Shown: positions 1-11,895 of the stretch, in pieces
Layout of the letters: each line of letters begins with the position of its first letter
Position numbering within the stretch: position 1 is the first letter of the stretch
NCBI RefSeq assembly: GCF_023101765.2
Contig: NC_064215.1
Coordinates: 6,820,001 to 6,884,000 of the forward strand
Source: Spodoptera frugiperda
Lineage: Eukaryota; Arthropoda; Insecta; Lepidoptera; Noctuidae
Length of the DNA: 64,000 bases
Reading direction: 5' to 3'
The notes under the pieces: generated by a model
Told to the model about the DNA's origin: nothing
Seen by the model: only the letters and a program-made list of their open reading frames with translations
Database searches by the model: none
Made by a program: the position numbers and the translations under genes

Positions 1-200
1 GCCGACCTTTGGGGGGTTCGGGATTTAAGGGTAGTTGGGGAATCGGGGATTGAGAAATTTTGGGAAGGGAGTTAATTGAGCCTCCGGCAACCTTACTTAC
101 ACAACGCAAGTGTTGTTTCATGTCGATATTCTGTAAGGCTGTAGTATCATCCCGGTCGAGTCTGCCTATTCGTGCCAAGGCATGGCACTCAAACATTTAA
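1..200 (+). repeat. Lepidopteran interspersed repeat, family A, 5'-truncated by window edge
   Basis: This is a copy of the interspersed repeat seen more completely at 27361-27651, with further copies at 4031-4155 and 60691-60757. Shared landmarks are a G-rich run (gggttcgggatttaaggg), the block around cctccggcaacc, the stretch ttacacaacgcaagtgttgtttc, and the end ccggtcgag...cattcgtgcc...catggc. The copy runs off the left edge of the window. No coding potential is seen. The class is uncertain: I recognise the sequence as a common moth repeat but cannot assign it to SINE, LINE tail or MITE from sequence alone. Confidence 0.6.
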
Positions 201-1130
201 ACAATACTCTTACTCATGTCCAGTAATTGTTGTAAGTAACTTTTTACCAAAAAGTTTATATTTAACTGCAAAATACGGGCAGAACCGAGAACCACATTAT
301 TATATTGGTAACAAAAACGCAAACGTGACTGTTTCGCGTCATTAGTGTATCTCTCATTAATTAATCGGAATATAATTTTGTAATAGAAGTTATTAATTAA
401 TTAATTATTTATTGATTCTAATACGAGGAAATGTTTCCATGAGATAAGTCTAGAGGGTTCTCTTATTTTGTTTTTGTAAAGAGAAATTGATAACGGATTA
501 GAAATTGTAGAGTAATTGGTTCTTGGATACTAGGTTTTATAATCGTCACATCAGCAAGAGGATGCACCGCTGGGCATGTGTAAATTGTGGCTTGATTTTA
601 AATTGTATTATCCCGCACGGAGCAAAAAAATTTAGATATATACATTTTCAGTTATTTTATACAGAATAGAAATATGTTTAGAATTTTTCAATTAGCTTGT
701 GCATTGTTTTTATAAAAGCACTTTATAATTTTGCTGGCGAAAGTAGTCTTAGACACCTCTTTGTATAACTAAAGATCAATTAATAATATATTATGTATTA
801 CATTGTGTGGTAAACAAAACTTCTTTACTATTACAACGCAAAGATTTTTCTCTAAGAACCCGGAAACACTGTGAAATTGAGAATAGTGAATATTTCCTAG
901 ACATTTCATCTTTTACATACAAAACCATTAATCACTTCTTTAGTTCATACAGAATTTTCTTGTACGAATGCTTCTTGCTACATCGCAGTACCATGCTTTG
1001 TATGCTTTCTTGTTACATTGCGTATTATGTATTTTAAATGGAGCCTTTTTTCATTTGGTTTATTTTGTGTTTCTACTTAATACGACTATATTTGTTGTAC
1101 CTGTATTCTCGAATAGTGGGGAAGAATTAT
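201..1130. other. AT-rich intergenic stretch, no gene seen
   Basis: A very AT-rich stretch with only short open frames that lack coding character or family motifs. No splice-consistent exon or RNA gene was recognised. Confidence 0.5.
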
Positions 1131-1136
1131 AAGTTT

Positions 1137-1232
1137 GAAAACGCCAACCCGCATTGAGTAAGTGTGGTGATTAATGCTCAAACCTTCTCCATGCGAGAAG
1201 AGGCCTTTGGTCAGCAGTTGTAGGCTATAGAT
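1137..1232 (+). mobile_element. LINE 3'-tail remnant (RTE-like)
   Basis: The sequence around gccaacccgcattgagtaag, then gtggtgattaatgctcaaac, then cttctcc...gagaagaggcct...cagcagttg matches the conserved 3' end of a very common insect non-LTR retrotransposon (cf. 'CCCGCATTGGAGCAGCGTGGTG ... GAGGCCTATGCCCAGCAGTGGGA'). No reverse transcriptase is left. A similar piece lies inverted at 10174-10231. Confidence 0.5.
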
Positions 1233-1402
1233 GTAGAGTGTGGGGAGAGTGATCAAGACATTAAAATGAAAAAAAAATCTAGTGCGAAGAGTGAGTGCTA
1301 TAGATTCGGTGCAAGCATTGTAGAATTTCATGATTTGGGAATTGAAAGATTAATGTCGACCTGAAATTTTTTTACAATGCAACGTCAACTTGCTTTACAT
1401 TA

Positions 1403-1513
1403 TGCCACTATACAATGTACGCCCACATTTCACCATGAGTGTTATAAGTCCCACGTAATAGGGGAAGCCTATTGCCATATACTGGGCAAAATTCCAGACT
1501 CCGTGCTACCACT
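1403..1513 (-). mobile_element. SINE fragment (3' body of the 46609 SINE family)
   Basis: Reverse-strand match to the tRNA-distal body of the full-length SINE at 46609-46902. Shared pieces read here as gccactatacaatgtacgcc, cataagtcccacgtaatagg-like, tattgccatatactgggca and ttccagactccgtgctacc. The tRNA-like head is missing, so this copy is 5' truncated or decayed. Confidence 0.65.
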
Positions 1514-3239
1514 GAGATTTTTTTATTACTATTATAATAAATTCCACCAACGTAATAGCTGCTGTATAATACACACGTAGAACAAAAAATAATCTTCTTC
1601 CTCTTACAGCAAACAAAACACAACTAGAGCAACATCATATTTAATCAAAACGACACTACATCTGAGATTTCCAACACGCAATTCATACTACCTGTACTAG
1701 AGCGGGCAACGATCCTTCATCCCGTCATATATCGTATAACGTTTATCTAAGAGGTGCATGTATGTCGGGGTGAATATATTGCCGCTGTACATCAAGGGCT
1801 GCCGACATTCACGACACTTGCAACACTCACGACATTTACGTTACGACATTCCCGACACTGCACAGGTATTGTGTCTGTGTCGTTATTGTTTTAGTAATGT
1901 TGTGTTTAGGATTTAATGTTGTGATATTTTGTTTTTAAACGCATATTGAAAATTAATTGGGATTTCTTATACTTATATACCTGTTTCAATCTGTACAGTT
2001 GCTTATTGTAAAATACTTGATTCGTGAGTTCCTTAGTCAGATAACTAATGTAATATTTGATAATGCCAATCGTTATTCGAACTACTTATAATTTTGCTGT
2101 AAGTTTATATACATACAAACATTTTTACATACTGTGCATCTACAGAATACATGTCAAGAATATTGGTGTTTTTCAGTTCAAAAACACTCATCTTTTTATA
2201 CCTACTGCTACCACTACTATGAACTATGTATTTGAGTGACATCTACACACACACTTACTCTCTTACATATATCATGATCTAAAATCTAAGGGGAGTGCAA
2301 GATTTATGGGTCCCACATTTTATGGGAGGGTGTGACGACATTGTATCGTAATGCATACTATATGTATAGTTAGAAATGTCACCATAAGAGCCCGGTAAAG
2401 ATAGTTCGTTCTAAAAAAGTACTACTGCTTTGATATAGATTCTTAAAATGAAATGGATTTGGTAAAAAACATTATTCTAGTTATAAAAACTCTATTCGAA
2501 AATCAAGTACAACTATTTGATTGACGGAGCTTCAATACCTGTAATCCTAGGACGAATTTTATTATTTTAATATTAATAAAAAAATGGTAAATTTTGGTAA
2601 GAAATTTGTTGGATGTCTATCCATCAATAGAATTTCAGCGTTCTTTAGAACAATGGTCAAAACAACAGTAAATTCATACTACAGCCAACAGCCTACACCA
2701 CTAAATATAAGTACGCAAAAGTCGTCAGCCATTTAAAAATAGATACCATTATGTTATGTTCACGACCCCACGTCGACAGCGAATATCATAATGAACACGT
2801 ACCATAAGGTAATTCTTAGTTCCGTGAGAATGCAACCAACTGCTGCCTTTTTCGAAGTATGGAAAAATAAGTAATACTTGTTTGTTTGCAAGCTACCTAT
2901 AAGAAAAGATAAAAAGCATTTTATTCCGATACAAATACATTGCTGTTTATTTTTAGTACACAAGGAAAGTTTCTGTTATTAATTAATAAGGAAGCAGAAA
3001 ATACTTTTAATAGTGTCATCGAGTATATTTGCTGTTTGTACTTTTAATATCTATCACTTTGCTAGAAGCTGGGAGACATGTTGTTTTTTGTAATACATTG
3101 TTAGTTTTGGAATTTAATTGATGGTTGTGATGACCGTCATAATTTGTATTTTAACAACAAATATTGATAGTGTTAGTCTCTTTAGTTTTTTTTGTTTGAT
3201 GCACTATATAATATTTGTATAATATAGCATATTTGTATA
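1514..3239. other. Intergenic, no gene seen
   Basis: AT-rich DNA with short spurious open frames only. A cluster of 'acgacattc/acgacac' motifs near 1800-1860 (gacattcacgacacttgcaa, cactcacgacatttacg, acgacattcccgacac) forms a small degenerate tandem array. Otherwise nothing is recognised. Confidence 0.45.
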
Positions 3240-3490
3240 ATTACTTTCATGAGACATTCTAAATTAATTATGTTTTTCACCTTACTCACTGTTTGACGAG
3301 GAATTCGACTATTTTCAAGTCATTCTAGAGGCTTATATTAATGTACAGCATTCCGATTACTCACTCTGTTCGGCTTCTATTGATCGTAGTGTAATGTTTT
3401 ATAGATATATAATCTTCTCATATGCGTGAGCAGCATTCCACTCATTCACTCTGTTCGGCTTCTATTGATCGTAATGTAATGATTTATAAA
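3240..3490. mobile_element. Foldback/MITE-like element, family C, with internal duplication
   Basis: Starts with the family signature gagacattctaaattaatta followed by a ttactcac-type block. It carries a direct duplication of about 57 bp (3349-3405 and 3431-3489): both units contain cagcattcc, tcactctgttcggcttctat and tgatcgta(g/a)tgtaatg. Related elements lie at 9224, 12141, 20291, 62041 and 63431. No transposase frame is visible, so this is non-autonomous. Confidence 0.5.
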
Positions 3491-4030
3491 CTATTTCCTC
3501 GATAAAAACACAAAAATAATTTATTTTCTAAATTCAATTCGGACAGGTAGTTTCAGAGAGTAGGACATTTAAACGAACAAACACTTCAACTTTATATAAC
3601 AGTAGTATAAAATAAAAACCAATCCAAGCTTCATCCAAATGGATTAATGATCAAATAAGTTCTCAGAAAACATTTTAAATGATAATTTCTTTTTCCTGTT
3701 TTCAAAAAGTCGAAAGAGGATCTTTACTTTGTTTTATTTCCGAGTTCTTGTAAAAGTTTTTAGAATTAAATATGGCGCTTGGTATCCATTTTCCATTGTT
3801 ACAAAGGAATTCTTAGAAAATTGATAGAGATATTATGAGAATGGGAACCCAAAGATGGATCACGTGAATAATAATAATTAATGAAAGTCATTTCATGGAA
3901 ACAGGTATTTATTTGTTAATTAAAATAAATAAATAAACTAAGTAATGTAATGCTTTTCCTTCCTGTTTGTTTTTCGCCGAAACGGTTATTAACATTTGCG
4001 CTAGCCACAAAATGATATACAAATTCGTTT

Positions 4031-4155
4031 TTTGGGAAGATTGCGAGGGGGTAATTCAGCCAGTAACGCCACTCACACAACGAAACACGACGCAAGCGTT
4101 GTTTCACGTCAGTTTTCTGTGAAACTGTGACCGAAATATGGCTCTCCAACACTTA
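4031..4155 (+). repeat. Lepidopteran interspersed repeat, family A, partial
   Basis: Contains gggggtaattcagccagtaa, then actcacacaacg, then gacgcaagcgttgtttcacg, then gttttctgtgaaactgtgac and ggctctccaacactta. This is the 3' half of the same family as 1-200 and 27361-27651. Confidence 0.6.
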
Positions 4156-5808
4156 AAATTGTACACATATAACTCGGAAAAATGTCATATTGGTAGTTGG
4201 TAGGTCACACCCGTAGCTCTGGGCCATCACAAAAATTAAATAACACCATACAAAACCAGCCAAAAATAGCTATACATAGATACAATAATACTTCATGCTG
4301 CATGTTAAATTAAGCAATAGGCCACAACCCCTAACCCGAACAAAAATAGCACTTTGCATTCCCCGATTACAATGTGCATTCCCCGATTCATTACAAGATG
4401 TCAACTCATAAATAACCACATGTCCTTCATTTCTAATAATATTTGCTAATTATAACACGGGCTTATCAAGCTATACAAAACCAGTTTATCATGGTCTCGC
4501 TATATATGACATATCCATACATTCATCGGTCAGCTTGTACTGGTTCATATAACTTGATATGATGACCACTTGGTATTGGATAATAATACATTGTTATCTG
4601 GACACGTCTAGACGGGGTACGGGACGTTTATGTTTGTGACCTGGATTGGACTGCCTTTGTTCTTTTTTTTTCGAATAGTAAGGATTAGTTTTTAAGAAAA
4701 AAGATATATAGGCGTTTGTGGTACAATGATGGATAACATGGATCGTGTGGATGCCAAGCAGGTGGTAGGATAAACGGGCTTACTCTTGAATCAAATTTCG
4801 AACGGTATTCGACATTCATATTGTGAAATTTCGTACTCTTGAGTTGCAACACTAGCACACATGGCATCCGTATTGCGTAGATACTGAATGAACTAAATGG
4901 TATTGACGGATCAATATTATATTTCTTACTTTAAGTGCTAACATAACAGTTATGATTGGTGTGGTATGGTTTTGAAATTTTATAATTTTTGAGATTGTAT
5001 TAGATTGAAGTTGCATGCACATTGAGATGGGTTTCAAGAGTACGCGACTAAGCTAGGATAATAGGTTGTATTTTCATGATATCAGCGTTAATAGATTTTT
5101 GTTCAATACATAAGAAAAGGTGTTACGATGGTGATAAAACAGTTATAGGAAGGAAGAACACAGTAAAGTTATAAATAACAAAATGTGCAATGTTACTTGA
5201 GAATACAATTTGGTTTTGGGGTTAATAAATGTACGACAGGTAGATTCTACAATAATATTTATGCACAATAGTCACTTGATACGATCGCTGTATATCAATG
5301 CTTAAATTCTTTAATCAAGATGTGAATTATACAATTATCTTATTTATTATTGCTCTAATTATTATATTCAATTAGAATCATGAAATATGTTCATTGTGAT
5401 TCAAATACCAAAAGCAAAACCTTGAAATTGAAGAGGAAATCACTACATTATACTAAGATCTTAAGATCAAGTTTCAAAGTAGAAAATTTGAATCTCGAAA
5501 ATGATTAAGTCTAAGTTCAAATAGAATTTAACTTATATCAAATTACATAACGAGTCCTTTGACATTTGGCTCAGTTTAATAATATCATAGTTTTGAAATT
5601 TGATTAAACCGTCAAAGGCGCTAACGAGTCGTCGCCTCTAGGCTTTAGTTAAAACAGTCAGGAAGCTAAAAATTTAAAAGCTCTTCCAACAGACGCTCGC
5701 TTTACTAATGAACTAAAATTTTCCTAAAGTCTAGAATAAATATAACTAATGCTTTGTAAACCATCTCGCATGTTATTTGACATAGTTCGAAATTAAGTAC
5801 ACAGACAA
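4156..5808. other. Intergenic, no gene seen
   Basis: AT-rich DNA. A short direct duplication is visible near 4360-4392 (cattccccgattacaatgtgcattccccgattca). Open frames here lack recognisable motifs. Confidence 0.45.
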
Positions 5809-6069
5809 ATGTACATGCAAACACTCAGGGTCCGTTGTACCAACCACGAAATTCTAAAAACAACTCGTTATCTAAATTCTATAAATATCAAATCGTTACA
5901 GACTTGTCTTGACACCGAGGGCCCTCCCGCTTGTTGTTTTGAACTTTTGTATGTTCTGTTGTCACCGTTGACACAGGTTATCGAATCTATTTATTCAGAG
6001 ACATCGCTTGTATCGTACTCTAGACGGAAGCGCCAGTTTCTTTCCCGACACTTAACCGATACCACCTAA
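5809..6069 (+). other. Upstream in-frame ORF, 5' leader of the insulin-like gene (non-coding or uORF)
   Basis: An 86-codon open frame starting at an ATG at 5809 and ending at TAA 6067-6069. It is in the same reading frame as the insulin-like ORF and stops four codons before it. It contains no signal peptide or insulin motif. The simplest reading is the 5' leader or promoter region of the insulin gene, and the TAA fixes the insulin start downstream of it. It could act as a uORF if the transcript begins far enough upstream; that is untested. Confidence 0.3.
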
Positions 6070-6081
6070 ACTCCGCTCAAA

Positions 6082-6417
6082 ATGATCCCTCCAAACGCGA
6101 AATTCGGTGCTGCGATATTCGTGGTACTTTTGTTCACGGAAATTGTTGACGGAAATGAGAAAATTTTGAGAGAGCCTCTCACTATGGATACGGTGTTCAG
6201 AGACACGTGCAGCAGATCCTTGTCTACGCTGATATTCCAGATTTGCACTGGAAATTTGCGGATTAGTGATGTGCCCGCTGGTCGGCTTTCAAACGTGCGC
6301 GGGAAGAGAGCCGCTCTGTTGTTCAAAGACAGATTAAAGAGGCAAATAGTCGATGAGTGTTGTCTAAATCCGTGTTCAGTGTCGCAGTTGATCCAATATT
6401 GTCCAGAAACATGGTGA
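6082..6417 (+). CDS. Insulin-related peptide precursor (bombyxin-like), 111 aa
   Basis: Secreted insulin-family prohormone, expected to signal through an insulin/relaxin-type receptor. Residues 1-24 form a signal peptide (basic K7, hydrophobic core 8-18, likely cut after VDG24). The B chain holds C43 and C55 (CX11C). A GKR site (74-76) and LKR (85-87) frame a very short C peptide of about 9 residues. The A chain begins at Q88 as QIVDECC and has C93, C94, C98 and C107 (CCX3CX8C, canonical), closely resembling the bombyxin A chain. The frame is uninterrupted, as is usual for bombyxin genes. The start is fixed by an in-frame TAA four codons upstream. Oddities: the Gly that normally follows the first B-chain Cys is Ser44, the B-chain C-terminal tail is long, and the C peptide is short. 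G74 before KR would allow C-terminal amidation (inference). Family assignment is firm; the exact orthologue is not. Confidence 0.9.
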   Translation: MIPPNAKFGAAIFVVLLFTEIVDGNEKILREPLTMDTVFRDTCSRSLSTLIFQICTGNLRISDVPAGRLSNVRGKRAALLFKDRLKRQIVDECCLNPCSVSQLIQYCPETW

Positions 6418-8139
6418 GCATGCACAGACAATTGGAACAATCAGTCAAATGAAAGTGTTAGTGACTGTCAAGCTTCCACGTGGAGTGACGTAAACAGTAA
6501 AATCGATAATCCTCAAAGAGAACATTATCGATGACCCTGTGTTGCGCAAATTTTCCTCTATGCACAATCAGTGGGGTCATCAGAACAATGTGACAGTAAA
6601 GTGCCGCTCGTGTGCAGAGGGGTCCTAACCCTTTGAGCGTGGAGTTGGAAGGCTTGTGTAAAGAAGCGATAATTCTTCGAAAATGCACGTGAAGAGCTTT
6701 TAGAGAGTGCTACATCGGAATCGCGCTATACGAAACACGCGACTCGTGCGGATTTAGCCCGGAGTGGATTTTTGGTACATACGTTTTGTGTTTAAGTGGA
6801 AAGCATACGACTTCTGTGTATAATCCTGATGGAGGCTTTGTTGTATTTTTATTACTTTGTAACCTTACTCCGTCCAAAAATGAGCCTCAATAAGGACAGT
6901 TATTTTACTCTAGTAATTATATAATCGCCTATGTTTATTCTGTACCTACTAAGTACACGACGTGTATTAGTCAAATATTTCTCACATGTTTATAGGCCAT
7001 AATCATTCAATGGATTGTTTTTAAATCATTTCCATGTATTAGCTTTCAAAACTCGCACTAGATAGTCCAATATTGAGCAGTACTTTGAAACAAGCTTGAA
7101 ATGAAATGAGTACTTTACTTTAAAGAAATGTATGTATAACAAATTGAATGTTTACAAATATAATTGTATTTCTGTATCTGTTACTCACAATTTTTCTGTC
7201 ACAACAATGTATTACTTTATCACTTACATACTATAATTTTACATACGAATGCATATTCATATCTACGTATACTTGTTTGTTTATTTACCGATTTTATTAT
7301 AATATTAAAAATATAAATGAGAGTGAGATCTCAAAAGATTCCACGACAGTATCGTGGAGTTAATAACTTACTAGATAAACTTGTAATATAATTATAATAA
7401 TAATATATAAATAACAACAATAATAATACGAGAGAACAAATGAGTAATTTGTTATGATATGAACTAAAGGGGCTGACAGGATAGTGAGTCAGTTACACTT
7501 GATTGTACATTCGCCCTACATTTTACAGTTGTCTTATTTACAATGTCTATTTATAGATGACCGAATTTCAACATTGTTTTGTGAATTATAGAGATCAATA
7601 TTGCGTAAATAATTTTTGTCTTATGTTTTTTTTATTGACAATTTTTTACCATTTGTCTGTTTCAATGTTGTTATAGATCACAGTTATATATCTGGCTGCT
7701 AGATCAGAATCAAAAAAATATTATTACAGTGTACCCAACCTGCTTGTCTAAATACCAACAAAGCTTGAAAATAAAATTATCCTTTATAAAAAGGAATGAA
7801 GATCAAAATAATTGTTTGAGTCTACAGTCTACATATTTCTATATGTAGGTAGTTTAATATTGGTTAGGATTTTTTAATCAAAATTGTATATACATATTGT
7901 ATAGAATCTATCTTCTGATTATATTTAATAACAATAATATTAAATGAGCTTATAATTTATTTATTAAACAATATAAGAACAACTAATTACATTTTTCTTT
8001 GTTGATTTAACCTTTTGTCCTACTTATCTAAAGACTACGAAATATTAAGATTAATTGTTTATTTAGCAACAATGAACGGACCTGTCAATAACACGCACGC
8101 TAATTTGACCTTTGTATCTAACGATATATTGGAACGAAA
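6418..8139. other. Intergenic / possible 3' UTR, no further gene seen
   Basis: Downstream of the insulin-like stop the DNA stays moderately balanced to about 6.75 kb and then becomes AT-rich. No canonical AATAAA was found close to the stop. The nearest variant noticed is AATAAG near 6888, so the transcript end is unknown. Confidence 0.4.
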
Positions 8140-8239
8140 ATGGGATACATAAATCGTTCGTGTACAGATTTTTATCATGGGCCATATATTGAAGTGTTGT
8201 CCCTATTATACGGTATGTGGGTCATGCATCGTCATAGAG

Positions 8240-8440
8240 AGGAGAGTCGTCTAATCGGCCTTTTATTTGATTTGCGTGCAGAATGGCCGTCCGATAAAGC
8301 GCTTAGCAGAGGCAAAACGGGATTTATGGTATGGATAACTCCAGCAAAAAGGGCCCGAATAAATCTTCGCCCTAACTTAATAAAGTCTCCGTTGACGGCT
8401 TTATCTGAAGCTGTGACCACGAACAGACTTTTTTGAATAA
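8240..8440. other. Non-AT-rich island of unknown nature
   Basis: A stretch with clearly higher GC than its surroundings, containing an open frame on each strand (98 aa + from 8140, 75 aa -). Neither frame shows a domain, signal peptide or splice support that I can recognise. It may be a conserved non-coding element, a decayed exon or a transposon relic. Confidence 0.25.
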
Positions 8441-9223
8441 AGTAGTATCGTATTTTCACAAAGAAAAGAGGGATTCGGTGATATCAGTTATTTGGACAGT
8501 TTTGCGGTTTAGCTTCAGTTATTTTTCTTTAAAGAATTATAGCTTCTTAATTTTCGCTTTTTTGTAATTTATTCAAATTAGTAAACTAAAGCAGTCTCCT
8601 ATAAATATACTAGTTATGTAGTAGACAAAATGATTCGGAGTAATACATCATCTCAGTAACGTATTTGTACTATAATTATGACTTAATGAAGCTGACAAAC
8701 TGAATGTGCAATCACATTCCTCAAGAATATTGAACTTTTCATGATCCTGTCAACCCTTCACGCAATAAACGAAGAACAAACTATTCACAGAACAACGACA
8801 TACATTTTATTCAATTCTGTACAATATATTATGTAAGTATGTAAAATAATAAGAACGAAACTTCAGGAAACCTAACATATGCCATCGGCGTTGGCAATAT
8901 TCTCGTCGTTTTTACTCACAGAATCACATTGAAATGCAATCATAGTATCCACGTATTCGTTTCCCGATGCGTCTGTGACTGCGATTGGATATTTCCAATA
9001 TATGCCTTGAGGCGAGACATTGGAATCTCATATCCTTACGTCAGGTGAGAAAAATCTTTTGCAAACAGCTTATTTTTATCAGATATGGTGTATCTTTACG
9101 TTGGTACCTAAAGTTATTCAGAGGTAAGTCTTCTCTCTATCTTGTACGTTAAAGTTGATTGTCAAATACGTGATTATATGACTGCAGAATGTATTTTTAT
9201 AATAACTATCTTTATTTAATAAT
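8441..9223. other. Intergenic, no gene seen
   Basis: AT-rich DNA without supported features. Confidence 0.4.
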
Positions 9224-9413
9224 ATATGTGAGACATCCTAAAATAACAAAAAATAACGGTTTACTCACATAAATTAATGAAGAAAAGCTCTACTATTTTC
9301 GAGTTACAAGGGGACTCTTCTGCAGACGCGGCGACGTCGACAGTTTGACAAAAATTGCCCCAACAACAGACAAGCTTTAATTTACGTGAGTAAACCGTAA
9401 TTTTTAGTTAATT
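9224..9413. mobile_element. Foldback/MITE-like element, family C
   Basis: Left end gtgagacatcctaaaataac with aacggtttactcac; right end tttacgtgagtaaaccgtaa followed by tttttagttaatt. The two ends are inverted copies of each other. The interior carries gaaaagctctactattttcg and a GC-rich core, gcagacgcggcgacgtcgac, shared with the copies at 62041 and 63431. Non-autonomous. Confidence 0.6.
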
Positions 9414-10173
9414 GACGGCTGAATGAGTGTAATACAAAACCTTGATCTACTTCTTCGACCAATGCATGCAAGTAGCATGATGTTATGTTTAGTATTTTGT
9501 CGAAGTTTACCTACATTATAGGAAAGTTTTTAATGTAATCCTGCAGTCTAATCAACCAAAAGGGTAAGGTAAGGTGGGGCTTATTGTTTCATCTAATATA
9601 ATGTAACCTGTCAATTTGTCTATCATGATTGGCATGAGGAAGGTTCAGGTAAACCGATTAATAGTACTTACAAAAATTGTATGTGTATAATAATTGTGTA
9701 TTTGTAAAAGAGCAGTGCAGATTTCAGAAGGGCTTTTATGCCTTTTAAAACCGTCTCTGTTCTTCAATCATTTGGGACTAGTTGCACAAATATGTGTATT
9801 AATTTTCTTTTGAAAGTTTTACAAAAATAAACCTTAAAAGCATAGCCTGTATGTTTATTATTACACGACAATATTGCTTCGACAAAAATAGAAGCTGGAA
9901 TTAAAATCCTTCTCGTTAGGGGTCTTGGCAAATTAGTCGTATTCATTCCGCAATGATAATCTGCGAGCGACGCATAGTTGATGAAGCGATGCAGTGTGGT
10001 ATGTAGTGTATACCACAAACTAATCTAGATATGGAATTAATATGGGTCACTTAGAATGGGATTCTCATGGCTGATTAAATACGTCCTTCTAGTCTTTACG
10101 GGGAAGTAGTGGGAATGGAAAATTTATAATATAATATGAGAGCAATGAAGTTAAATGAAAGGAGAGAAAGAAG
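9414..10173. other. Intergenic, no gene seen
   Basis: AT-rich DNA with spurious short frames only. Confidence 0.4.
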
Positions 10174-10231
10174 ACTCTCATACGGAGAAGGTTTGAACGT
10201 TAATCACGATGCCTGCTCAATGCGGATTGGC
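10174..10231 (-). mobile_element. LINE 3'-tail remnant, inverted
   Basis: Reverse-strand version of the tail at 1137-1232: ctctcatacggagaaggttt then gaacgttaatcacgatgcct, then ctcaatgcggattggca. Only this short conserved tail is left. Confidence 0.45.
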
Positions 10232-11664
10232 AATTTCAAACTTAAAATAAAAAATTATAAGTTTTGTTCAATGTTTTCCTTGACCACGCCGAATGGGTGC
10301 TAATGGTGATATGAAGAAAAAGGAAGGCATGATGTTATGACGTTTGATAGGAGAAAATGGAAGAAAATTATGTATTACACCAATCTATGAAGGGCAATCG
10401 GTATCTTTAGTCTTGGTTGTTGCAATACATCTAGTTTACAATGCAATTTATATTAGAATAATTCAAATTCTATAGAATGTAATGTAGGTCATGATGTTAT
10501 GAAATATCATTAATTTGAACAGCTAACTAAATAATTGTATCAATACAATCAAGCACGTTATAAAGGTAACACAAATACGCGTCACGTTTTAATTGGCAGT
10601 TTCTGTTTGAGCAAATGATGAGATGAGTGCTGCACGAGCAATTCCTCCAATGCTATGATTGAAACAGCTCTTCAGTGTGGGAGGCAACGAAATTGCTAAC
10701 GTCACTGTAGATAATTAGTTTCCTCCTTTGTTCCCATAGTTTGGTGCAAATATTACTAATGTTTGAGTTTCTAATTAAGGAAGCGTTGCGTGAAACTTGG
10801 TAGTGACGTATTGATTTAATTTTCTTGTATTTGAATAAGATAATATATTTTCTTGACATTTTTAAAAGACGAAAGAATGCTCTTGAATTAGATTACCAGT
10901 GGGACTTGAAACTAATAGAGTATTTCTCGAATAGTTCACGCAAGAAAGCAGAATTATTATTAGAATGCTTTGTATATTTATCAAATGCAATTAATACTAA
11001 TAGATTATTTTTAGTTCTCCAAGACTAGGATTGTAAGCGTCTTTGGCACGGCTGGTTAATATCGTTATTAAGTGAAGAATGGTATTCGACTTGCTTTTGT
11101 CAGCAAAAGTAGCTTTTTTTTATTTTCCCTTACATCAAAGGCCTTTGAAACCTATTGCAAAAATGTGTATGTATACTTGATTGACTGTTTCTGTTTAGTA
11201 CAGAATGAAAAATTGCTGTATCCTGGTTAATGGGAATCCATTTATTTAGCGTACGTAGAGGGCGGCTACCAATCAAGGTATCGATGACTTGTTTTATTAT
11301 TTGATTAAAATAAAAATTACACATTATTTTTTGTAGCAAATTAATAGGAAACATTGCTAATTGTAAAGTTATTTTAAAATACTAAGAACTTTTAATTTCA
11401 TAATATTAAAAATCAAATAGTTATAGAGAATAATTAAATTGTTGGCTTCCATTTAAACGTGAACAATACAGCGAAAAATACAGACCTCACTATGTTTAAT
11501 CCAATTAGAGGGAGAGAGGACTTTATGTACCCATAATAAATTACATATTCGATAAACCAGCAAAAATCTTCAACATGTAAGCCTACACAACACAATACCT
11601 ATCAAAAGATACAAGCAATAGCATCAAAATTGAGGGATTGCGGGTCAAACACTCATAAGTGCTC
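10232..11664. other. Intergenic, no gene seen
   Basis: AT-rich DNA. Open frames at 10825-11028 (+) and 11130-11354 (-) have AT-driven composition and no recognisable motif. Confidence 0.4.
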
Positions 11665-11895
11665 TTCAGTATTTTTTCTCCAAAATACTGGCACGTCCTA
11701 AGCCGTAGGTAACCATTACGACAAAGCCTAAATATAGGCCGAGAGCGAAAAAATTCGAAGCCGAAAAAATGAGAGATAAAAAAGTCTGTTGAAATCCGGC
11801 CCAGGGATCGAACGACCGAAGGCCGGAACGGAAGGAACTAAAGCCGGGGGAAATGCAACAGCGACGAACGATCCGAGCCAGGATATGACGAAATA
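11665..11895 (-). repeat. GC-rich island, probably a repeat, unknown family
   Basis: An abrupt GC-rich block in AT-rich DNA. Two overlapping minus-strand frames (about 88-89 aa) are open across it in different phases, which argues against real coding. Read on the minus strand it contains 'ggctcggatcgttcgtcgct' and 'gaagagcacttatgagtg'. It is most likely a transposable-element relic, but no inverted ends or target duplications were found. Confidence 0.3.

Noticed and set aside
6066..6440. 124-aa minus-strand ORF opposite the insulin gene
   Set aside because: Antisense shadow of the insulin-like ORF, which has the complete family cysteine pattern.
8140..8436. 98-aa + ORF as a gene
   Set aside because: No domain, signal peptide or transcript signals recognised; kept only as a composition island.
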